The notes under the pieces were generated by a model, which was not told the DNA's origin, did no database searches, and saw nothing but the letters and a program-made list of their open reading frames with translations. A DNA stretch of 5,401 nt. Source: Bacteroides sp. GTDB lineage: Bacteria > Bacteroidota > Bacteroidia > Bacteroidales > SM23-62. Below are positions 1 to 5,401 of this stretch, piece by piece. Position 1 is the stretch's first letter. Each line of letters starts with the position of its first letter. Both the position numbers and the translations under genes were made by a program. The stretch covers positions 1 through 5,401 of the forward strand of contig JAUVKJ010000143.1 of NCBI GenBank assembly GCA_030592145.1, given 5' to 3'.

Positions 1-1050
1 ACCAGTGACATTATCAATCTGGGTAACACCGGGAACCGTTTCAGTCATCAAACTTCCCCTGAGGTCGTTGGCATTAAAGTTGTCCAGGAAATTCTGGGTG
101 ATGTCGATATCACCACGGCCCTGGCCTGCCAGGGAAGCATAATGAGTAGACAGACCACTATTGCTCTCGCCATAATTGCTGGTCTCATTCTGCCGGATTG
201 CAAAGATATCCTCTGCAACGAATGCTTTGTTATTAAAAGCGATCAGAGGATTTGATTCAAGGGCGTACAAACCAGACTGTATCACCCGGTCCGCCTTCAT
301 AGCTGCCTCCGCGTACCGGCCCTGTTGCAGGTAGATCCTTGAAAGGTAAGCCGAGGCTGCATAAGTAGACATGTATCCATCATTCCCTTCAAAAGTCGTC
401 AACAGGGTTTCTGCCTCGGTCAGATCCGAGATGGTCTGTGCATAGACCTGCTCCACGTTTGCCCTCTCCGGCTCGGTCACATCGGAAGCGTTAATCGTCG
501 GTGTAAGGATCAGGGGCACGGCCAGCTGGTTATTGGTCTGTCCGGCCTCATAGGGAAGTCCCCAGAGCCTTGCAAACTCAAAATAGAGCAATCCGCGGAT
601 GGCTTTGGCTTCTCCTTCCAGCCGGGCTTTTTCATCAGGTTCTTCCACAACATCAAGTACTGAGAGTACGGTATTTACGATATTGATCACCTCGTAACCG
701 CGGATCCAGGTATCACGCACCATCAGATTTCCCGTGTTAATGGCCTTTGCATAGAATTCTCTTTGCTGTTCAAAGGTTCCCCGCCACACCACATCATCGG
801 TGCCGGCGATCAGTTCTGAAGCAAAATTAAATGATCCTCCGAGCAGTTCCCCGCCCTCACCGGTTCCGCGGGTTCCCTTGATCCCTTCGTAGGCACTGAT
901 CAGCAGTAACTGCACATCTTTTGCATTGCTGATGGCTGTTTCGGCATTGATCTGCTGCCGGGGTTCAATATCAAGATACTTGTCACAGGATGTAAGAATG
1001 AATCCTGTCAGCAGTACTGCGATCATATGTTTTATAGATTTTGTTTTCAT
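1..1050 (-). CDS. SusD/RagB-family nutrient-binding outer-membrane lipoprotein (C-terminus beyond window)
   Basis: Surface lipoprotein that, with the SusC-like barrel encoded just upstream, captures an oligomeric nutrient (glycan or peptide) at the outer membrane. 350 codons are present. The family is usually about 450-600 residues, so the C-terminal part is missing. The N-terminus has basic residues (K2, K4, K7), a hydrophobic stretch at about 9-19 and the lipobox L19-T20-S21-C22, which predicts acylation at C22. The mature protein begins CDKYLDIEP, typical of the family. Other family-like segments are the W-x-R-G-Y-x-x-I-x-x-x-N stretch at 115-126, the helix AKAIRGLLYFEFARLWG at 148-164, and a TPR-like part at about 226-258 (AASAYLSRIYLQQGRYAEAA). 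The start at 1050 gives a complete signal peptide; the alternative ATG at codon 9 would lose the basic region. It lies 35 bases after the susC stop and is probably co-transcribed. There is no Shine-Dalgarno sequence; the A-rich leader is normal for the phylum. The substrate cannot be told from this sequence. Confidence 0.95.
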   Translation of the reverse strand, partial: MKTKSIKHMIAVLLTGFILTSCDKYLDIEPRQQINAETAISNAKDVQLLLISAYEGIKGTRGTGEGGELLGGSFNFASELIAGTDDVVWRGTFEQQREFYAKAINTGNLMVRDTWIRGYEVINIVNTVLSVLDVVEEPDEKARLEGEAKAIRGLLYFEFARLWGLPYEAGQTNNQLAVPLILTPTINASDVTEPERANVEQVYAQTISDLTEAETLLTTFEGNDGYMSTYAASAYLSRIYLQQGRYAEAAMKADRVIQSGLYALESNPLIAFNNKAFVAEDIFAIRQNETSNYGESNSGLSTHYASLAGQGRGDIDITQNFLDNFNANDLRGSLMTETVPGVTQIDNVTG

Positions 1051-1085
1051 CTTTATTTGATTTTGAGTGTTACTGGCTGAATTCA

Positions 1086-4000
1086 TCAGATTCCTATTTT
1101 AATACCTACGGTGAAAGTCCGGGCTTGCGGGGCAGTATAGAAGTCACCGCCCTGAACGATATTGTCCGTAGTCATGCTGGTCCCGGCACCGTCCAGGAAG
1201 TTTACTTCCGGGTCCCATCCCTTGTAATTGGTCCAGGTAAACAGGTTGGTACCCGTAGCATAGATCCTCAGGGAACGGAGACTCATTCTTTCCAGTACCC
1301 GGACCGGCAGGCTGTATCCGAAACTCACACTTCTCAGCCTGAGGTAAGATGCATCACTCAGGTAACGTGAGGAAGGATTGGTGGCAGAAAATTCCGAGAA
1401 TGGGAATACGGCCTGCGGAACATCAGTAATATCCCCGGGTTTCTGCCAGCGATTCATCTGATCCTTGGTCTGATTGTCCATCCAATTGGAGAATTGCATT
1501 GACTGGTACTGTCCCCCTCCATTGTAAACACTGTTCCCGTATACAAAGGACAGGAGAACATTAAGGTCGAATCCCTTGAACTGAAAGCTGTTGGTCATGC
1601 CTCCCAGAAAATCGGGATTGGGATTGCCAACCACCAGGTTGGGGGCTACGTTGTAATCCTCTGTCTTCGTGCCGTCTTCCATGTAGTACCAGGCATGCCC
1701 GTTATCCGGGTTGACACCGGCATAACTACGTGTTACAAAGACACCGATGGCTTCGCCTTCACGTACCCGGTTCTCACCACGAATGATATCCGGACCCGCT
1801 ATATCCAGGACCTTGTTCTTGTTCCCGGAAATATTGAAGCTGGTATTCCACTTGAATTCACCAACAAGGTTGCCGGTATTGATCACTACTTCCCATCCCT
1901 TGTTTTCCAGGGAGCCGATGTTCTGGATCACCCCCGTGAAACCGGAAGTAGACGGAAGTGTACGTGCCAGCAGCAGGTCCTCGGTTTTTTTCTGATAGTA
2001 ATCCACCTCACCGTTGATCCGGTTGCGCAGGAAACCGAAATCAATCCCTATATCCATTTGTGCTGTGGTTTCCCATTTCAGGTCTGGACTGGCAAGAGAC
2101 CAGGGACGGATTCCGGAAACCCCGGCATAGTTGGCTCCCACGTATGTCCCCATGTGGGCAAAATTGCCGATTCCCGAGTTTCCGGTAAGACCGTAACTGC
2201 CCCTGATTTTCAAAAAACTCAGCCAGTTAGCGTTCTGCATGAAACTTTCACGGGAGAGGATCCACCCTGCGGAAAATGCAGGGAAAGTTCCATAACGGCT
2301 GTTCACCCCGAAGCGGGAAGACCCGTCACGCCTGACACTGGCACTCATCAGATACCTGTCCATCAACTTATAGTTGGCGCGCGCAAAGTAGGAAGTATAT
2401 GCAAAAGCGGTTTCCTGACCGGTATAGAAGGTGTTCGTGGCTGCACTGGCGATGGTTTGGAAAGCATCAGTCGGGAATCCGGAAACCTGGACGGATTGCA
2501 GATTCCTGTCAATTTTCTCGAAGGTTATTCCGGCCACAGCCTCAATGTTATGAATGCCGGCAAATTCCCTGCTGAAACTGAGATAGTTATTGGTTGTAAG
2601 CTTCAGAACATTGACATTTCTGCCAGTGGCCTTACCGTCCGGTGCACCGTCATTGGTTCTTCTTCCCTGGTATTCATCTTCTTTCTGGGTCATAAGGTCA
2701 AACCCCACATCAGTCCGCCATGAAAGTCCCCGGACAGGTTCCCAGGTAAAGAATGCATTGCTGAGCGCACGGTAAGCCACGTTCTTGGCATAATTGTCAC
2801 GGGCATCGATCAACCCGTTGGGATACAGGGTGTTTGTGTTGAGTTCTCCTGTATTCGGGTCAATGATCGGGGTGACCGGGACCTGAGCAACCAACTGCAG
2901 GGGTGTGGAAAAGGCATTGTCTCCCGATACCCTGTCAAGTTGTGTCCTCGAAAACATAGTATTCATGCCGATCTTCAGCCGGTCTGCAGCGGCATGTTCA
3001 AGGTTCAGCCGGGCACTGGCTCTCCGGAAGCGGTTATTGATCAGAATTCCTTCCTGGTCAAGGTAGGAAACCCCGGTATAGAAGTTGGTCTTCTCATTTC
3101 CTCCGCTGGCAGATAGGTCAAAATTGGTGACCCCGGCACTACGGAAGGCCTGTTCTTCCCAGTTTTCGTCATAGGATTGCTCAAAATGGTCTTCCCTGTA
3201 ACCCGGAATGATATAATTGTTTGCCCAATCCCTGAAACTGTCAATGTCACCAAATCCCCAGGGATCGCCCTGATCAATTCCATTCTGGACTGCTTCATCC
3301 AGCAATTCCCGGTATTCGGCTGCGTTCAGGAATCCGACGACATTCGAACGGGTACTTACACCACGTGAAAAGTTCACATCAATATTGGTCTTTCCGGCCC
3401 GGCCCCGTTTGGTGGTGATCATAATCACCCCGTTAGCCGCCCGGGATCCGTAAATGGCAGCGGCAGAGGCATCTTTTAGGACCTCAATAGTTTCCACATC
3501 TGCCATGTTGATCTGGGCAAGGGGATTGGTGGGATGGTTGTTTAGGATCCCTGTGTTTTCCGTATACAGCGGAATTCCATCAATCACATAGAGTGGCTGG
3601 TTGTCAGCTGAAATGGAACTGGATCCCCGGATCCGGACCTTGGTGCCCTCGCCCAGTTTGCCGCTGGACTGTTCGACGTGTACGCCGGATGAGACACCTT
3701 GAAGGGCATTTTCAAAGGTGATGATTGGCACTTCATTGAGATCATCAGTGGATATCTTTGAGATGGAGCCTGTGAGATCCGTTTTCAGCTGCCGGCCATA
3801 TCCGATAACAACAACTTCTTCGAGTCCCAGGATGTCTTCTTCCATCTGCACATCGATCAATGATCTGTCATCGATTGAAACGGTGACGCTTTTCATTCCG
3901 ACATACTTGTACTCGAGTTCCGTGGCATCATCCGGGACGGTAATTGAATAATTTCCGTCCACATCAGAAATGGTACCGATTGTGGTCCCTGGGACCATCA

Positions 4001-4130
4001 CGGTAACCCCCGGGTAGGTTGAACCATCAGTTGCGGAAGTAATCTGACCGGTGATTTGCCGGTTCTGTCCGAACGCGATGTGAAAAACCCCCAGGATAAA
4101 GCATAGTAAGGTTAGTGCATACTTTCTCAT
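1086..4130 (-). CDS. SusC/RagA-family TonB-dependent outer-membrane transporter
   Basis: Outer-membrane barrel that imports the nutrient captured by its SusD partner, energised by TonB-ExbBD. It is complete at 1014 residues, a normal length. The signal peptide is about residues 1-21 (hydrophobic 5-20, likely cleavage near G21/Q22). Residues about 24-96 form a carboxypeptidase-D regulatory-like beta domain (ITGQITSATDGSTYPGVTV, then SDVDGNYSITVP). EEVVVIGYG at 104-112 is the conserved TonB-box-like segment. The plug spans about 115-240 and carries the SusC/RagA signatures KVRIRGSSSI (164-173), PLYVIDGIP (179-187) and VLKDASAAAIYGSRAANG (217-234). The rest is barrel, ending in the strand ARTFTVGIKIGI. 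There is no extra STN domain before the regulatory domain, so direct signalling to an anti-sigma factor is not indicated. The ATG at 4130 gives a proper signal peptide and has no Shine-Dalgarno sequence. No frameshift is visible. The substrate is unknown; both glycan and peptide (RagA-like) importers fit. Confidence 0.97.
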   Translation of the reverse strand: MRKYALTLLCFILGVFHIAFGQNRQITGQITSATDGSTYPGVTVMVPGTTIGTISDVDGNYSITVPDDATELEYKYVGMKSVTVSIDDRSLIDVQMEEDILGLEEVVVIGYGRQLKTDLTGSISKISTDDLNEVPIITFENALQGVSSGVHVEQSSGKLGEGTKVRIRGSSSISADNQPLYVIDGIPLYTENTGILNNHPTNPLAQINMADVETIEVLKDASAAAIYGSRAANGVIMITTKRGRAGKTNIDVNFSRGVSTRSNVVGFLNAAEYRELLDEAVQNGIDQGDPWGFGDIDSFRDWANNYIIPGYREDHFEQSYDENWEEQAFRSAGVTNFDLSASGGNEKTNFYTGVSYLDQEGILINNRFRRASARLNLEHAAADRLKIGMNTMFSRTQLDRVSGDNAFSTPLQLVAQVPVTPIIDPNTGELNTNTLYPNGLIDARDNYAKNVAYRALSNAFFTWEPVRGLSWRTDVGFDLMTQKEDEYQGRRTNDGAPDGKATGRNVNVLKLTTNNYLSFSREFAGIHNIEAVAGITFEKIDRNLQSVQVSGFPTDAFQTIASAATNTFYTGQETAFAYTSYFARANYKLMDRYLMSASVRRDGSSRFGVNSRYGTFPAFSAGWILSRESFMQNANWLSFLKIRGSYGLTGNSGIGNFAHMGTYVGANYAGVSGIRPWSLASPDLKWETTAQMDIGIDFGFLRNRINGEVDYYQKKTEDLLLARTLPSTSGFTGVIQNIGSLENKGWEVVINTGNLVGEFKWNTSFNISGNKNKVLDIAGPDIIRGENRVREGEAIGVFVTRSYAGVNPDNGHAWYYMEDGTKTEDYNVAPNLVVGNPNPDFLGGMTNSFQFKGFDLNVLLSFVYGNSVYNGGGQYQSMQFSNWMDNQTKDQMNRWQKPGDITDVPQAVFPFSEFSATNPSSRYLSDASYLRLRSVSFGYSLPVRVLERMSLRSLRIYATGTNLFTWTNYKGWDPEVNFLDGAGTSMTTDNIVQGGDFYTAPQARTFTVGIKIGI

Positions 4131-4185
4131 ACGCTGGAATTTAGGTTAAATGTTAAAAAACTAAGTCTTGTTGTTATATGTAAAA

Positions 4186-4218
4186 CAAGTACCCGTTTCC
4201 AGAGGAAGCGGGCACTTG
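4186..4218 (-). promoter_or_regulatory. imperfect hairpin/palindrome upstream of susC
   Basis: CAAGTACCCGTTTCC (4186-4200) and GGAAGCGGGCACTTG (4204-4218) are inverted repeats around a 3-base loop. Thirteen of 15 positions are Watson-Crick pairs; read as RNA, one of the remaining two is a G-U wobble and the other an A-C mismatch. On the minus strand the stem ends in TTG and is followed by TTTTA, a modest U-rich tail, 55 bases before the susC start. If transcribed, it could be a weak terminator or attenuator in the susC leader, or a structure protecting the 5' end. If the susC promoter lies closer to the gene (TAGTTTTT at 4163-4156), the same palindrome would be an operator instead. The structure is seen; the role is inferred. 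Confidence 0.5.
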
Positions 4219-4228
4219 GGCGATTCAA

Positions 4229-4236
4229 CAACCTTA
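4229..4236 (-). promoter_or_regulatory. possible susC -7 promoter box
   Basis: On the minus strand this reads TAAGGTTG, matching the Bacteroidota -7 consensus TAnnTTTG at 5 of 6 fixed positions. Transcription from it would start around 4220-4225, just before the hairpin at 4218-4186, giving a leader of about 90 bases. I see no clear -33 TTTG at the right distance. A competing candidate is TAGTTTTT at 4163-4156 (also 5 of 6), which would give a leader of only about 18 bases. I cannot choose between them from the sequence. Confidence 0.25.
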
Positions 4237-4318
4237 ATTGAAATTGAAGAGAAGAAATTTTTTTTTCTGCAGTCTAAAACAGGGGTTGAGTATGAATAAT
4301 TTAATTTAACCTTAAACC

Positions 4319-4349
4319 TTGAATTTTCACCAGGAAAAGATTAACTTTA
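4319..4349 (+). promoter_or_regulatory. possible promoter for a small RNA
   Basis: The plus strand has TTG at 4319-4321, a 20-base gap, and TAACTTTA at 4342-4349. The latter matches the Bacteroidota -7 box TAnnTTTG except for the last base. The spacing fits the known -33/-7 arrangement in the phylum. Transcription would begin near 4354-4357 and run into the terminator ending at about 4439. In AT-rich DNA such matches arise by chance; the placement in front of an otherwise unexplained terminator is what makes it worth listing. Confidence 0.3.
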
Positions 4350-4354
4350 AACTG

Positions 4355-4439
4355 CAATTATTCTTCATCTTTCTACTCTAATACTCTTAAGATGTTGAAT
4401 CTGAATCCCCGGTTGCTCCGAAACCGGGGATTTTTTTTT
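4355..4439 (+). ncRNA. candidate small RNA ending at an orphan terminator
   Basis: This is a putative transcript of about 80-85 nucleotides, bounded by the promoter-like sequence ending at 4349 and the strong intrinsic terminator at 4404-4439. Its first part, about 4355-4400, is pyrimidine-rich and looks unstructured (ATTCTTCATCTTTCTACTCT), followed by the terminator hairpin. That layout, a single-stranded seed-like region plus a 3' terminator stem, is common in trans-acting small RNAs. The only ATG-led frame in it (from 4391) gives 19 codons reading through the terminator stem and is not credible as a gene. I recognise no known RNA family. Both 5' end and existence are inferred. Confidence 0.3.
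4404..4439 (+). terminator. strong intrinsic terminator (plus strand)
   Basis: AATCCCCGGTT (4404-4414) pairs perfectly with AACCGGGGATT (4422-4432) around a 7-base loop (GCTCCGA), and nine T residues run from 4431 to 4439. The GC-rich core and T tract on the plus strand make it a textbook factor-independent terminator in that direction. The minus strand has a run of A before the stem but no T tract after it, so it should not terminate susC-directed transcripts. No plus-strand gene precedes it in the window, which makes it an orphan. Besides ending a small RNA, it would shield mutS from antisense-direction read-through of the susC region. Confidence 0.85.
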
Positions 4440-4540
4440 AACAACCGGTAATTATTTAAACACGAATTATGCCAAAGAACATAAAGTTCTGTAAATCTGT
4501 TTTGTATCCATAATAGTTCGTATTTATGATCATTAAAGAT

Positions 4541-4579
4541 ATGTCCGCTTTGGAACACGGTCTGTTCGAAAGCGGACAT
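4541..4579. repeat. 39-base interrupted palindrome; two tandem operator-like sites
   Basis: ATGTCCGCTTT (4541-4551) is the exact reverse complement of AAAGCGGACAT (4569-4579). Inside, GAACA (4553-4557) pairs with TGTTC (4563-4567) around a 5-base loop, with one G-G mismatch between the two blocks: 16 pairs in total. The same DNA can be read as two 16-base imperfect palindromes, TGTCCGCTTTGGAACA (4542-4557) and TGTTCGAAAGCGGACA (4563-4578), both of the form TGTYCG-N4-SGRACA, with centres 21 bases apart (two helical turns). This fits two regulator dimers on one DNA face, or a long RNA hairpin in a mutS leader. It starts 130 bases upstream of the mutS start. I cannot name the binding protein. 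Confidence 0.7.
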
Positions 4580-4603
4580 CGAAGATGCTTTCGCATCTGC
4601 GAT
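4578..4603 (+). repeat. hairpin abutting the 39-base palindrome
   Basis: ATCG-A-AGATGC (4578-4588) pairs with GCATCT-G-CGAT (4593-4603) around a TTTC loop, with one A-G mismatch, and TTTT follows at 4603-4606. It shares two bases with the end of the preceding palindrome. On the plus strand it could act as a weak terminator of anything started upstream, or form a stacked double hairpin in a mutS leader. The T run is short, so strong termination is unlikely. Confidence 0.45.
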
Positions 4604-4657
4604 TTTAAAGTTATTAACAACCTGTCATTAACCCTTTTATACGGCCTCATTTTCCTA

Positions 4658-4665
4658 TATTTTTG
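4658..4665 (+). promoter_or_regulatory. likely mutS -7 promoter box
   Basis: TATTTTTG matches the Bacteroidota -7 consensus TAnnTTTG at every fixed position. It lies only 5 bases before the GTG at 4671, so the transcript would start at or within a few bases of the start codon. There is no good -33 TTTG near 4632-4640 (the sequence there is CCCTTTTAT), which weakens the call. If it is not the promoter, mutS must be transcribed from further upstream, for example from the weaker TATTTATG box at 4521-4528. Confidence 0.45.
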
Positions 4666-4670
4666 TTGCC

Positions 4671-5401
4671 GTGGCTCCTTCTACCAAATATGTCGAAACA
4701 CCGCTGATGAAGCAGTACAACAGCATCAAGCGCAAGCATCCGGATGCCGTATTGCTGTTCAGGGTAGGGGATTTTTACGAAACTTTCGGGGAGGATGCTA
4801 TACGGACATCCAGCATCCTGGGGATCACCCTGACCCGGCGGGCGAACGGCGCTGCAAGTTATGTTGAGCTCGCCGGCTTCCCGTACCATGCACTGGATAC
4901 ATACCTGCCGCGTCTGGTCAGGGCAGGGCAAAGGGTAGCTATCTGCGAGCAGCTGGAAGATCCTAAACTGGCCAAGAAGATCGTAAGGCGGGGGATTACC
5001 GAGCTGGTAACCCCGGGGATATCCTTTAATGAGAGTGTGCTTGAGCATAAGGAGAATAATTTTCTTGCCGCTGTATGTTTTGATCGAAACATAACAGGTA
5101 TTGCCTTTCTGGATATCTCAACGGGCGAGTTTCTTGCTGCACAGGGTTCTGCAGAGTATGCCGATAAATTGCTGAGCAGTTTTCAGCCCAAGGAGGTACT
5201 GTTCGAAAAAAGCCATAAGAAGGAGTTCATGGAAGTTTTCGGGGATAAGTACTACACCTACGGAATGGATGACTGGGTCTTTACCGAAGAAACCGCAAGC
5301 GACCGCCTGCTGAAACAATTCCGGACCAGATCCCTGAAGGGTTTCGGGGTACAGAATTTGCCTTATGCAGTGATCGCTGCCGGCGCCATACTTCAGTACC
5401 T
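4671..5401 (+). CDS. mutS: DNA mismatch repair protein MutS (N-terminal part)
   Basis: MutS binds mismatches and small loops in newly replicated DNA and, using ATP, recruits MutL. 243 complete codons are present out of a usual 850-880, covering the mismatch-binding domain (about 9-120) and part of the connector domain; the lever, clamp and ATPase domains lie beyond the window. The conserved N-terminal TPLMKQY is at 10-16. The mismatch-wedge motif G-D-F-Y-E has F35 and E37, equivalent to F36 and E38 of the E. coli protein. [15 protein letters not shown] (69-83), [10 protein letters not shown] (89-98) and ITELVTPG (109-116) are also typical. The GTG at 4671 is the only usual start codon between the upstream in-frame stop (4629-4631) and the conserved TPLM segment; starting at ATG 4707 would cut into that segment. 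No Shine-Dalgarno sequence is present. It is transcribed away from the susC-susD pair and is unrelated in function. Confidence 0.97.
   Translation, partial: MAPSTKYVETPLMKQYNSIKRKHPDAVLLFRVGDFYETFGEDAIRTSSILGITLTRRANGAASYVELAGFPYHALDTYLPRLVRAGQRVAICEQLEDPKLAKKIVRRGITELVTPGISFNESVLEHKENNFLAAVCFDRNITGIAFLDISTGEFLAAQGSAEYADKLLSSFQPKEVLFEKSHKKEFMEVFGDKYYTYGMDDWVFTEETASDRLLKQFRTRSLKGFGVQNLPYAVIAAGAILQY

Larger units (their letters stand above)
4131..4670. other. divergent intergenic region between susC and mutS
   Basis: These 540 bases separate the divergent susC-like gene and mutS and are clearly richer in A+T than the flanking genes. I find no convincing protein gene here: the open frames are short, lack recognisable motifs and start inside palindromes or terminator arms. 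The region instead contains a hairpin close to susC, a nine-base T run at 4258-4266, a plus-strand terminator with a possible promoter, a 39-base palindrome, a further hairpin and a likely mutS -7 box. These are listed separately. The stretch 4441-4540 holds only weak signals, including the small inverted repeat AGAAC-ATAAA-GTTCT at 4476-4490 and a 7-of-8 -7-like box TATTTATG at 4521-4528. Confidence 0.8.

Noticed and set aside
1041..1370. 109-codon plus-strand frame crossing the susC-susD junction
   Set aside because: Antisense to the C-terminus of susC; no motif and no promoter evidence.
1695..2723. 342-codon open frame on the plus strand
   Set aside because: Lies wholly antisense to the clearly coding susC gene; the translation is rich in Cys, Pro and Gly with no domain, as expected of a shadow of a GC-balanced gene.
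4268..4356. Inverted repeat TGCAGTCTAAA (4268-4278) with TTTAAACTGCA (4346-4356)
   Set aside because: Ten of 11 bases match but the arms are 67 bases apart in AT-rich DNA; no transposase, target duplication or other sign of a mobile element.
4461..4475. Possible sigma-54 promoter on the minus strand (TTGGCATAATTCGTG)
   Set aside because: The -24 half looks good (TGGCA) but the -12 half has GT in place of the essential GC, so it is probably chance.
4476..4490. Small inverted repeat AGAAC-ATAAA-GTTCT
   Set aside because: Only five pairs, no T run and no nearby promoter or gene start; likely chance.
4373..4579. 68-codon minus-strand frame in the intergenic region
   Set aside because: Starts inside the 39-base palindrome and reads through the terminator stem; composition is not protein-like and no family is recognisable.
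4611..4619. DnaA-box-like TTATTAACA
   Set aside because: Mismatches the TTATnCACA consensus at an important position and is single; no cluster to suggest an origin.
4526..4867. 113-codon plus-strand frame starting before the palindrome
   Set aside because: It runs through both hairpins and overlaps mutS out of frame; the MutS frame is unmistakable.

Overview
The window looks like chromosomal DNA from a member of the Bacteroidota. The evidence is a SusC/RagA-type TonB-dependent receptor followed by a SusD/RagB-type lipoprotein, a MutS N-terminus of the Bacteroidota style, the absence of Shine-Dalgarno sequences, and sequences resembling the phylum's TAnnTTTG -7 promoter box. I cannot place it below phylum with confidence.

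Layout. Positions 1-1050 (minus strand) hold the first 350 codons of a susD-like gene, which runs off the left edge. Positions 1086-4130 (minus strand) hold a complete 1014-residue susC-like gene. The two form a susC-susD operon read right to left, with a 35-base gap. Positions 4131-4670 are a 540-base AT-rich divergent intergenic region. Positions 4671-5401 (plus strand) hold the first 243 codons of mutS, which runs off the right edge.

How the genes work together. SusC and SusD homologues form an outer-membrane uptake machine: SusD is a surface lipoprotein lid that captures substrate, and SusC is the TonB-energised barrel that imports it. The enzymes that would reveal the substrate, if present, probably lie beyond position 1, so the nutrient is unknown. 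MutS is an unrelated housekeeping mismatch-repair protein that happens to be divergently placed.

The intergenic region is the most interesting part. It holds (i) an imperfect 15-position hairpin about 56 bases upstream of the susC start, followed by a T-rich run in the susC direction; (ii) a strong plus-strand intrinsic terminator with no gene in front of it but with a plausible promoter about 60 bases upstream, suggesting a small RNA of roughly 80-85 nucleotides; (iii) a 39-base palindrome that can be read as two 16-base operator-like palindromes 21 bases apart; (iv) a second hairpin abutting it; and (v) a -7-like box only 5 bases before the mutS GTG start. I saw no mobile element, CRISPR array, tRNA or rRNA. 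The genes are ordinary, and I do not claim a new system.
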